DNA of 64,000 nt from an uncultured Marinobacterium sp. (GTDB lineage Bacteria > Pseudomonadota > Gammaproteobacteria > Pseudomonadales > Balneatricaceae), in NCBI GenBank assembly GCA_947501565.1, contig CANMWJ010000001.1:124001-188000 (forward strand). Reading direction: 5' to 3'. A model generated the notes under the pieces. It saw only the letters and a program-made list of their open reading frames with translations, was not told where the DNA came from and made no database searches. The translations under genes and the position numbers were made by a program. Shown one piece after another: positions 8,784 through 15,895 of this stretch. The first letter of the stretch is position 1; every line of letters starts with the position of its first letter.

Positions 8784-9623
8784 ATGTACACCACCTTGAT
8801 CAGTGCGGCTGAGCTGAAATCAAATCTGTCGGATGACGACCTGTTGGTCTTTGACTGTCGCTTCAGTCTGGCGGATACCGCTTACGGTCAGCGGGTGTAC
8901 GGTGAGGGCCATATTCCCGGAGCATCTTTCCTGCATCTGGACGATGATCTGTCCTCGCCGATCACACCGCAGACTGGCCGTCATCCACTGCCGGATGTGG
9001 ATAAGCTCGCTGAACGTTTGCAGCAGTGTGGTCTCAATGCTGACACTCAGGTGGTGGTGTATGACGACTGTGGCGGTGCGATGGCTGCGCGGGCATGGTG
9101 GTTGTTGCGCTGGTTAGGTCACACATCAGTGGCGGTTCTGGATGGTGGCTTCCAGGCGTGGACCGCGGTGTCTGATGAGTTGGAGCAGGCCACTCCTGCT
9201 GCGGTTGCCGGAAACTTCGCCCCTGATCTGCAAGCGGAGATGAACCTCTCTGTCGCGCAGCTGCTGGCAGCGCTTGATGAGGAGACGGTGACGCTGGTCG
9301 ATGCCCGCGGCGCGGAACGCTATCGCGGTGAACAGGAGCCGATTGATCCGGTGGCGGGGCATATTCCGGACGCATTGAATCGTCCGCTGACCGATAACCT
9401 GGTTAATGGTTGCTTCAAACCGGCAGAGCAGCTGGCTGCAGAGTGGAAAGCGGTGCTGGGTGATACGCCTTTGGATCGGGTTGTACACTACTGTGGTTCT
9501 GGCGTGACCGCCTGCCATAACCTGCTGGCCCTGGAGCATGCTGGCCTGACGGGTTCGCGCATCTATGCTGGCTCCTGGAGTGAGTGGATTCGCGATTCCG
9601 CGCGGCCTGTTGCGACGAACTAA
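8784..9623 (+). CDS. sseA: 3-mercaptopyruvate/thiosulfate sulfurtransferase (two rhodanese domains)
   Basis: Moves sulfane sulfur from 3-mercaptopyruvate or thiosulfate to thiol acceptors. The 279 residues form two rhodanese domains: an inactive N-terminal one (about 1-140; VVVYDDCGGAMAARAWWLL) and a C-terminal one with active-site loop CGSGVTA, cysteine at residue 237. CGSGVTA is typical of mercaptopyruvate sulfurtransferases. It follows trpS by 27 bp and ends before a strong terminator. Confidence 0.9.
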   Translation: MYTTLISAAELKSNLSDDDLLVFDCRFSLADTAYGQRVYGEGHIPGASFLHLDDDLSSPITPQTGRHPLPDVDKLAERLQQCGLNADTQVVVYDDCGGAMAARAWWLLRWLGHTSVAVLDGGFQAWTAVSDELEQATPAAVAGNFAPDLQAEMNLSVAQLLAALDEETVTLVDARGAERYRGEQEPIDPVAGHIPDALNRPLTDNLVNGCFKPAEQLAAEWKAVLGDTPLDRVVHYCGSGVTACHNLLALEHAGLTGSRIYAGSWSEWIRDSARPVATN

Positions 9624-9644
9624 ACGTACTTCTATCCAACTAAG

Positions 9645-9677
9645 GCGCAAGATAGCGATTCGCTATCTTGCGCTTTT
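9645..9677 (+). terminator. sseA terminator
   Basis: Perfect 13-bp stem (GCGCAAGATAGCG / CGCTATCTTGCGC) with a 3-nt loop, then TTTT and more T-rich sequence. Confidence 0.9.
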
Positions 9678-9754
9678 ATCTTTTTAAATATCTTCGCCAT
9701 TAACAGCTGGCTATACTGCTTGTGGTTTGTTGAAAAGCACAAGGAGTCGCCCAC

Positions 9755-10684
9755 ATGCCCGCTCGTCCGCAACTTGGTATTACCGCAGAAGCCAACAGCA
9801 GCGCGTTGTTTCTCACCTTTAACCAGCTTAGCTACGATGGCGCCATCGCGCAGGTGCTGAACCTGCTGCACAAAATCCCTTCTATCGAAGCGGAGTATCG
9901 TGCCAAGTACCCTGAAGCTCAGTTCCATATTGTGGCTGCGCTAGGCAGCGGTTACTGGCAGCGTATCCATCCTCAGAGTGCACCGGCAGAGCTAGCGCCG
10001 TTTCCTGCGCTGGAAAACGGTGACTTTGTTGCGCCTTTCACGCCGGTGGATCTGTTCTTCCATATCCGCTCGGAGCGCAAAGATCTTAACTTCCAATGCG
10101 GTGCAGAGATTACCGAAGCGCTATCACATGGGGCGGCGCTGGTGGAGCAGGTGGAGGGCTTCCGCTATCTGGATAGCCGTGATCTGACCGGTTTTGTCGA
10201 TGGTACCGAGAATCCGCAGGGTGAAGACCGGTTGAATGTTGCTGTGGTGGGTGATGAGGATCCGGATTTTTACGGTGGCAGCTACATCCATATTCAGCGT
10301 TATGTACACAACATGTACCTGTGGAACCAGCAGCAGCTGAAAACTCAGGAGGATGTGATTGGACGTACCAAGGAAGAGAACATCGAATACCCGGGGGTGG
10401 AGAAAGCGCCAACCGCGCATACCAAGCGCACCTCGTTAAAAGATGAGGCGGGCAACTCGATCGAAATTCTGCGCCACAGTATGCCCTATGGAGATATGAA
10501 GGAGCGCGGGTTGTTGTTTGCCAGCTACTGCCGTACACCGCGTAACTTTACGTTGATGCTGGAGAGCATGGTAAATGGAGACGGAGAGGGGCATACCGAT
10601 CACCTGCTCAAGTATACCCGTGCAGTCACCGGTGCAGCGTTCTTCGCGCCTTCCGTTGAGGTGCTGGAGAGTCTGGGTGCTTAA
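9755..10684 (+). CDS. yfeX: Dyp-type heme peroxidase, YfeX-like
   Basis: Heme peroxidase of the dye-decolorizing family. The 309 residues carry the hallmark GFVDGTENP near residue 147 (catalytic Asp) and the proximal heme histidine in the PTAHTKRTSL region near 222. The C-terminal GLLFASYCRTPRNFTLML block is typical of YfeX-type cytosolic members. No signal peptide is present, so it is not a Tat-exported type. Start ATG 9755 follows AAGGAG. It is monocistronic, converging with the SBF transporter. Confidence 0.9.
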   Translation: MPARPQLGITAEANSSALFLTFNQLSYDGAIAQVLNLLHKIPSIEAEYRAKYPEAQFHIVAALGSGYWQRIHPQSAPAELAPFPALENGDFVAPFTPVDLFFHIRSERKDLNFQCGAEITEALSHGAALVEQVEGFRYLDSRDLTGFVDGTENPQGEDRLNVAVVGDEDPDFYGGSYIHIQRYVHNMYLWNQQQLKTQEDVIGRTKEENIEYPGVEKAPTAHTKRTSLKDEAGNSIEILRHSMPYGDMKERGLLFASYCRTPRNFTLMLESMVNGDGEGHTDHLLKYTRAVTGAAFFAPSVEVLESLGA

Positions 10685-10708
10685 ACGCACCCCCTTAAGC
10701 AACGTGCT

Positions 10709-11644
10709 TTAAGCTTCTTTCTCCAGCGGGCGCTTTAGATAGGGGACGAGCAACGCGTCCCCGAACAGCACCATAAAGTGGAACAATACGCACACCAGCA
10801 GCGCTTCGCCAATCGGGTAGTTAAGCGCTGCCAGTACACTGACTGCCACCGGCAGTGTCTTCTGCGCACCGGTTAAAATCACCGCGATCGCCGCTTTCCA
10901 TTCCAGTTTCAGGCCAAGACTGGCCAGCCAACATAGAATCAGCAATGCCACGTGTACCATCGTGACCGAGAGTGCGATCGCGATCAGCGTACTGAGATCC
11001 AACGCCTGGAACACCTCAGATGAGTCAGACAGCGCCATCCATACCGTCAGGATAACGCAGGTGGAGGGCAGGTATTGCAACACGATGTGTTTGGGATTGA
11101 GGGTGAGTATCCGGCGCAGACCTATGCCGATCAGAAACGGCAGCAATACCAGCATCATCAGCTTTTCGAGCAGTGGTAGTGGATCGATGGTGATTTCGCC
11201 CATGTTATCCAGCGTCAGGCTGAGCATAAACGGAATGGTGAAGATGCCGATGATATTCAGCGCCAGAGTCATTACCAGTGCCCACAGGCTGTACCCCCCC
11301 GCCAGTTGGGTCATCACGATGCAGGTTGAAAGGGTGGGCGGAACCGTTGCTTTGACGACCAGACCCAGTGTCATACCTGCACTCAGGCCAAAAAGAGATG
11401 CGGCACCGACACCGATAAACGGGCTGATCAGAAGGGCGATGACGGCTGTAGTGATCAGTGCCAGGGAAAACTGTCGGCCACGTGGCAGCTCGTGGAGGTT
11501 GGTCTGGAAGCCGTTCACAAGGAAGATTGTGACTACCATCCAGGGGATCAGGCCCCAGCTTTTTATCAGGCTACCCGGTTCCGGAATCAGCCAGGCAATA
11601 ACAAAGGACAACGCCAGGCCCGCTGGCAGAAAACTGTTATTCAC
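10709..11644 (-). CDS. Bile acid:sodium symporter (SBF) family transporter
   Basis: Integral membrane carrier, 311 residues, with about nine to ten hydrophobic segments. The family signature regions are visible: KATVPPTLSTCIVMTQLAGG and ITGAQKTLPV-like (VILTGAQKTLPVAVSV). It resembles the YfeH-type branch of the SBF superfamily rather than the arsenite carrier. Substrate unknown. Start is GTG 11644 after AAGGAAG. It stands alone between convergent and divergent neighbours. Confidence 0.8.
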   Translation of the reverse strand: MNNSFLPAGLALSFVIAWLIPEPGSLIKSWGLIPWMVVTIFLVNGFQTNLHELPRGRQFSLALITTAVIALLISPFIGVGAASLFGLSAGMTLGLVVKATVPPTLSTCIVMTQLAGGYSLWALVMTLALNIIGIFTIPFMLSLTLDNMGEITIDPLPLLEKLMMLVLLPFLIGIGLRRILTLNPKHIVLQYLPSTCVILTVWMALSDSSEVFQALDLSTLIAIALSVTMVHVALLILCWLASLGLKLEWKAAIAVILTGAQKTLPVAVSVLAALNYPIGEALLVCVLFHFMVLFGDALLVPYLKRPLEKEA

Positions 11645-11781
11645 GTTTGCTTCCTTTTACGTCCGAAGGCCCTATGCATCGCGCATGGAACGCTGCTGCT
11701 CGAGGGTGCGCGCAGTATGTCATAAAACGGACGTCTAAGAGTCATCAGGTTGTTAAATTTCTCAACTAAGCTAAGATTGTA

Positions 11782-11796
11782 TGTAGCAAAACTACA
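11782..11796. promoter_or_regulatory. Inverted repeat TGTAG-5-CTACA
   Basis: TGTAGCAAAACTACA lies 55 bp before the 65-residue gene. The arms match those upstream of aceE. A second imperfect AGT-AATA-ACT repeat follows at 802-811 of the same kilobase. Confidence 0.35.
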
Positions 11797-11850
11797 AAAC
11801 TAGTAATAACTACAATAATTAATACAGAACAACATAGCAGGAGCGAGTGG

Positions 11851-12048
11851 ATGTCAACCGAGTTGAAGAGCCGTACGATCGCCGTACTGGCAGTAGATGG
11901 TGAGAATTTTTCAGTGAATGGTCATTATGAAGCCCATGCACGTAAAGCAAGCTGGTACACCATCACTCGTAGCCGGGATGGCAACGTGATCGTCGACAAA
12001 TGCGCTCAGTTCCCTACGCATGACAGCATTCGTGCGTTGATGCACTGA
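11851..12048 (+). CDS. Small protein of unknown function (65 aa)
   Basis: I do not recognise it. ATG 11851 is preceded by AGGAG with 9 nt spacing, the frame is compact, and a strong bidirectional terminator follows, so it is probably real. Pattern: a short predicted beta-rich protein (IAVLAVDGENFSVNG, WYTITRSRDGNVIVDKC) with one cysteine and no membrane segment. An inverted-repeat-rich AT leader precedes it, suggesting specific regulation. Confidence 0.65.
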   Translation: MSTELKSRTIAVLAVDGENFSVNGHYEAHARKASWYTITRSRDGNVIVDKCAQFPTHDSIRALMH

Positions 12049-12095
12049 GCATCTGCACAAGCGAGATTGCTTGAGCTGAAAAAGCGACACTAAAA

Positions 12096-12126
12096 AGCCG
12101 GGCCTGAATCAGGCCCGGCTTTTTTA
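12096..12126. terminator. Bidirectional terminator between the 65-aa gene and cysK
   Basis: Perfect 11-bp stem AGCCGGGCCTG / CAGGCCCGGCT with a 3-nt loop, flanked by A-run and T-run, serving both converging genes. Confidence 0.9.
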
Positions 12127-12150
12127 TGTCCGGAAAACAGTAGCAGATCT

Positions 12151-13119
12151 TTACTGTTCGGTTTCGTTTGCGCTGAACATACCTTCAAACAACGCGGACG
12201 ACAGGTAGCGTTCACCGGAATCTGGTAGTATTACTACAATATTTTTCCCTTTGTTTTCAAGATGTTGGGCGATTCTTTGCGCCGCAACTACCGCAGCACC
12301 GCCGGAAATGCCGACCAGAATGCCCTCTTTCTGCATCAACGTGCGGGCCATATCCATCGCATCTTCATTGCTGACCTGTTCAACCTGGTCAACCAGATCC
12401 ATATCCAGGTTCTTAGGGATGAAGCCTGCACCGATACCCTGAATCTTGTGCGGAGCGGGTTTCAGCTCTTCACCGTTACGCGCCTGCGTAATCACCGGAG
12501 AGTCTGCAGGTTCCACCGCAACGGTAGTGATCGCTTTACCCTGGGTCTGCTTCAGGTAACGGCTGGTACCGGAGATGGTGCCACCGGTACCTACACCGGC
12601 AACCAGAATATCGATCTGGCCGTCGGTATCACGCCAGATTTCAGGACCTGTAGTTTTCTCATGAATCTCCGGGTTGGCCGGGTTTTCGAACTGCTGCAGC
12701 ATCAGGTATTTTTCCGGATCGCTATCGACGATCTCCTGAGCTTTTTCGATCGCACCTTTCATACCTTTGGCAGGTTCGGTCAGCACGATTTCAGCACCGA
12801 GTGCTTTCATCAGCTTACGACGCTCCAGGCTCATGGACGACGGCATGGTGAACATGATCTTGTAGCCGCGGGACGCCGCCACAAAGGCCAGTGCGATACC
12901 GGTGTTACCGCTGGTTGGCTCGACCATCACCATACCCGGTTTCAGGCTGCCATCTTTTTCTGCCGCCCAGATCATGTTGGCACCGATACGGCACTTCACG
13001 GAACCGGCCGGGTTGCGGGATTCGATCTTACCGAGCAGGTTGGCTTCAGGGGCGATCGTTTTCAGGCGGACCAGCGGGGTGTTGCCGATCGTCTGGGAGT
13101 TGTCTTCAAAGATGTTCAT
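12151..13119 (-). CDS. cysK: Cysteine synthase A (O-acetylserine sulfhydrylase)
   Basis: PLP enzyme making cysteine from O-acetylserine and sulfide. The 322 residues match CysK over the whole length: PLP lysine in [11 protein letters not shown] (K near 42), substrate loop TSGNTGIAL, phosphate-binding [14 protein letters not shown], and GISGGAAV near the C terminus. It ends [12 protein letters not shown]. Start ATG 13119. A 46-bp inverted repeat lies in its promoter region. A second, more distant cysteine synthase is at 25086-26087. Confidence 0.95.
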   Translation of the reverse strand: MNIFEDNSQTIGNTPLVRLKTIAPEANLLGKIESRNPAGSVKCRIGANMIWAAEKDGSLKPGMVMVEPTSGNTGIALAFVAASRGYKIMFTMPSSMSLERRKLMKALGAEIVLTEPAKGMKGAIEKAQEIVDSDPEKYLMLQQFENPANPEIHEKTTGPEIWRDTDGQIDILVAGVGTGGTISGTSRYLKQTQGKAITTVAVEPADSPVITQARNGEELKPAPHKIQGIGAGFIPKNLDMDLVDQVEQVSNEDAMDMARTLMQKEGILVGISGGAAVVAAQRIAQHLENKGKNIVVILPDSGERYLSSALFEGMFSANETEQ

Positions 13120-13149
13120 ACGTTTAGTACCTGATGTCCCATGGGCAAA

Positions 13150-13195
13150 CGCTATATATTCTGCAAGATCACTTATAACCAGTAGATATATAGCG
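13150..13195. repeat. Long-spaced inverted repeat before cysK
   Basis: CGCTATATAT (13150-13159) and ATATATAGCG (13186-13195) are perfect complements separated by 26 bp, 31 bp before the cysK start codon. It could be a leader hairpin or paired operator half-sites; CysB control is expected for cysK but I cannot assign this element to it. Confidence 0.35.
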
Positions 13196-13365
13196 GAGGC
13201 TTGTTTATTTCTTGTTTGTAGATACAGGTTTTAGCGCATATTGGCTGAGGGGACAAGGGAGAATATGGATAAACCCGTAGAGTTCCGTGGTGTTTAATAT
13301 TAGGCAATGCTGATATTCTTGCGGGTCTGAACATCCGCTAACTTAATCTGATCACTGAGGTTTCT

Positions 13366-13851
13366 ATGCGCTGGTTGATGAAGTTGCTTGCGCCGCTGCT
13401 TTTCTGGATCGCTTTTGGGCTGTTTCGCGCATCCATTCGTAAACGCTCAGAGCGTAAACATCACTTTGTAATGAAGCTGTTCCGTTACGCGGCGGATAAT
13501 GGAAGCTGTCGCGCATTGTCGGTCTACGGTCACCTGCTGCACTTCCGTGGTGACGGAGTAGACAACCGGATTCAGGGCGGGATCTACCTGCAGCGTGCTG
13601 CGGATATGGGCGATGTGAAAGCACAGTACCAGATGGGTAAGATCTTTGAGGAGGGTTTTGAGCACTACTTCCAGTCTAATGCCGGGAAAGCGCTGGATTA
13701 CTACACCCGCGCAGCCGATCAGGGCCATCAGCTCGCGCTGCAGCGCCTGATCGATGTCTACAGTCAGGGCGAGTTAGGCGAAGGTGTGAACGAAACAGAG
13801 GCAGAACGCTGGCGCAGTCGCCTGCCCGAATTGCCAGTGGGCAGGCGCTAA
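13366..13851 (+). CDS. Sel1-like repeat protein with N-terminal membrane anchor
   Basis: 161 residues. An N-terminal hydrophobic stretch (residues 4-21, LMKLLAPLLFWIAFGLF) looks like an uncleaved anchor, followed by basic RKRSERKHH. Then come Sel1-type helical repeats: LFRYAADNGSCRALSVYGHLL, YLQRAADMGDVKAQYQMGKIFEEG, YYTRAADQGHQLALQRLIDVY. Such repeats mediate protein contacts; no partner is evident. Start ATG 13366 has GAGG upstream. Its 3' end overlaps the converging DTW gene by 4 bp. Confidence 0.8.
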   Translation: MRWLMKLLAPLLFWIAFGLFRASIRKRSERKHHFVMKLFRYAADNGSCRALSVYGHLLHFRGDGVDNRIQGGIYLQRAADMGDVKAQYQMGKIFEEGFEHYFQSNAGKALDYYTRAADQGHQLALQRLIDVYSQGELGEGVNETEAERWRSRLPELPVGRR

Positions 13852-14462
13852 TCCTTATCCGGTGGCGGCAGGTGGTGTTGCCAGGCGTGGTAATGCGATA
13901 AAAAACGGTCCAGTAAGTTGTCCAGCTCTTCGGCCTGAACAGGGGCTTGCGCCAGACGCAGGATTTCCGCCACCGTTTCGGCGGTGCAGAGGTGGTCTTC
14001 GTCAGGGTTTCGCCGCAACTTATAACGCGTGGTCGTGGATGGATTCAGCGCCAGTAATGGCAGCCCTTCCAGCCAGGGGCTTTTGCGTACGATTTTTCGT
14101 ACCTCCTTCCAGGTGCCGTCAGGCACGATGATCAGAGGTGTTTTATCATCGTCTTGTGCAAACGCACGCGCACGGGGTTGCAGTTCGGGCCGGTCTGCCG
14201 GAAACAGCAGCCAGGGCTGAAACTGATCGTTTTTCAACATATCCAGCAGGGCGGCGGGTGGTTCTTTACGCTGCCAGATAAATACCTCGGTATTGGGCAG
14301 CAGGCGTTTAATCAGTCGGCTGGTGTTACTGAGGCGCCCCGGTTCATTTTCATGCAATAGTAAAACAAAACGTACCGGTGCTGTTGTGGTGGTTACTTCG
14401 TCACAACAGCAGTATGCGCGGGGCAGTGCGCAGCCCGCGCAGGCTGAGTCTGTATCGGTCAT
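13848..14462 (-). CDS. DTW domain protein, probable tRNA-uridine aminocarboxypropyltransferase
   Basis: Member of the DTW family, whose E. coli representative TapT makes acp3U in tRNA. The 204 residues open with a Cys cluster, CAGCALPRAYCCCDE, a likely zinc site. The signature region reads PDGTWKEVRKIVRKSPWL (DGTW in place of DTW) near residues 114-131, followed by YKLRRNPDEDHLCTAE. Its ATG (14462) overlaps the DUF4139 stop codon (ATGA), so it is probably translationally coupled. Confidence in the family is good; the tRNA position modified is inferred. Confidence 0.8.
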   Translation of the reverse strand: MTDTDSACAGCALPRAYCCCDEVTTTTAPVRFVLLLHENEPGRLSNTSRLIKRLLPNTEVFIWQRKEPPAALLDMLKNDQFQPWLLFPADRPELQPRARAFAQDDDKTPLIIVPDGTWKEVRKIVRKSPWLEGLPLLALNPSTTTRYKLRRNPDEDHLCTAETVAEILRLAQAPVQAEELDNLLDRFLSHYHAWQHHLPPPDKD

Positions 14463-15895
14463 TTACGTTCTTTCAGGTGTACGCTGAAGTTGAGCAGTTG
14501 ATCGCTTTTGCCCGCTACTTTGATGGTCCACTGGGCGCGACCGGAGTTGAGCACTTCGAACGGCAGGCTGCTGTTTTCGATCTCCCACTGCTGACCAAAG
14601 TTTGCTTTGAGTACCAATGTGGCGGGTTGTTCGCGGGCATTACTTACACGCACTTCCTGCGCCACGATATGGCCGCTGTAGGTTTTGGTGAACTGGGTTT
14701 GCTGGCGCTGGATGCTCAGGTCAAACGCTTGCCCCAGCGTGATCTCCACTGGGTCATTTTTTGCTTTGTGATTCAGGTTGCTGCCACCGATAAACTGCAG
14801 TGCACCCTGTGCATCCGGTCGGAATACGCGGATACTGCCGGCTGGCATCGGTTGGCCCAGCCCCTCCTTCTCACCGTTTTTGAAGCTCAGACGCAGGCTG
14901 GGTTTTACGCGGTGTTTCTGGCTGTCCTGATGGGCGCCCACATAAAACTCATGGTGGAAACGGCGTTCGATGGCGAGTTTGTCGCTGTTGATCAGGCTGA
15001 TCTGCTTCTGCTGGCCAGTATCCAGATCCACTTTCTGGGGTAACTGATAGAGGTGGAACGCTTCCATCTGCACAGGAGAGGTGCTTGGAGCGTCCGCCAT
15101 CGCTGCCATCACTTCCCGCGGAGCGGACTTATAGAGGCGGTGGGGCTGCTGCACTTGGCTGACGATACCGGCCATCAGCTGTACGTGGGTGTTTGGGTAA
15201 CTGCTGCCGCTGTTGTTGTTCAGCGTCGCCATACCGGAGAGGTTGGCGCGATCGCCTTTATCATTCAGGGTGAGGACGTAGTTCATATTCCAGCTCAGGC
15301 CGCTGCTCAGGTAGCTGATCTGGGCGGGCTGAGGCGCGGATGTGCCCTGGCTGCGGAAGGTGAGACTGGGTTGGGTCAGAAGCTTGTCGGGGCGGCTGGG
15401 GAAGATAAAACGCCATTGTGAATTGAGCGGAATAGTCTCAACGCTGTTGTTACGCGCAACCAGTGCCTGCCCACCGGCAATGCTCAGCAGGGTGACGGTG
15501 TTGATCACCTCTTCGCCGGTGGCCGGATTGGTGCGCGCCAGCTTCAGTTCTTTGTTGAGGTAGTACTCCAGCAACGCCTGCTGACTGAGCAGGCGGCTGT
15601 TAAAATTCTGTTCCAGAATGGTGCCTGCGTTCTTAATACGCAGGGTTTCCGGTTGCAGTTGCTTGCTGACATCTTTGATGGTCACCACCTGATCGGACTT
15701 CAGGGGTGGAAGGTCGCGCACCTCCCGAATCAGCGCCAGGTTCTGGTTGTAGAGGGTGATACCCAGTGACTGGCGCTGATCGATGCCGACGCTGACACTG
15801 TCGGCAGCCTGAGAGATAGTGCTGCCAGCAGTGAGTGTGCCGATCAGTAACGCAGGCAGGTAGTGGGGGTGTTTCATCTTAATCACCTTGTTCAT
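14459..15895 (-). CDS. Secreted DUF4139 domain protein
   Basis: Exported protein of about 478 residues with a signal peptide (hydrophobic stretch LPALLIGTLTAGSTISQA-A). The C-terminal two thirds match the DUF4139 pattern: WNMNYVLTL, LSGMATLNNNSGSSY, then several beta-rich blocks to the end. No enzymatic motif is visible. ATG 15895 overlaps the upstream gene's stop (ATGA), the same arrangement as with the DTW gene downstream. ATG 15877, with AAGGTG 6 nt upstream, is an alternative that keeps the signal peptide. Function unknown. Confidence 0.8.
   Translation of the reverse strand: MNKVIKMKHPHYLPALLIGTLTAGSTISQAADSVSVGIDQRQSLGITLYNQNLALIREVRDLPPLKSDQVVTIKDVSKQLQPETLRIKNAGTILEQNFNSRLLSQQALLEYYLNKELKLARTNPATGEEVINTVTLLSIAGGQALVARNNSVETIPLNSQWRFIFPSRPDKLLTQPSLTFRSQGTSAPQPAQISYLSSGLSWNMNYVLTLNDKGDRANLSGMATLNNNSGSSYPNTHVQLMAGIVSQVQQPHRLYKSAPREVMAAMADAPSTSPVQMEAFHLYQLPQKVDLDTGQQKQISLINSDKLAIERRFHHEFYVGAHQDSQKHRVKPSLRLSFKNGEKEGLGQPMPAGSIRVFRPDAQGALQFIGGSNLNHKAKNDPVEITLGQAFDLSIQRQQTQFTKTYSGHIVAQEVRVSNAREQPATLVLKANFGQQWEIENSSLPFEVLNSGRAQWTIKVAGKSDQLLNFSVHLKERK

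Noticed and set aside
10694-10713. CTTAAGC/GCTTTAAG hairpin as terminator between the peroxidase and SBF genes
   Set aside because: Weak stem overlapping the SBF stop codon and without a clear T tract on either strand.
12225-12238. GTAGTATTACTACA inside cysK, identical to 14 bp of the aceE palindrome
   Set aside because: Fourteen-base identities within 64 kb are expected by chance, and it lies in coding sequence; kept only as a note.
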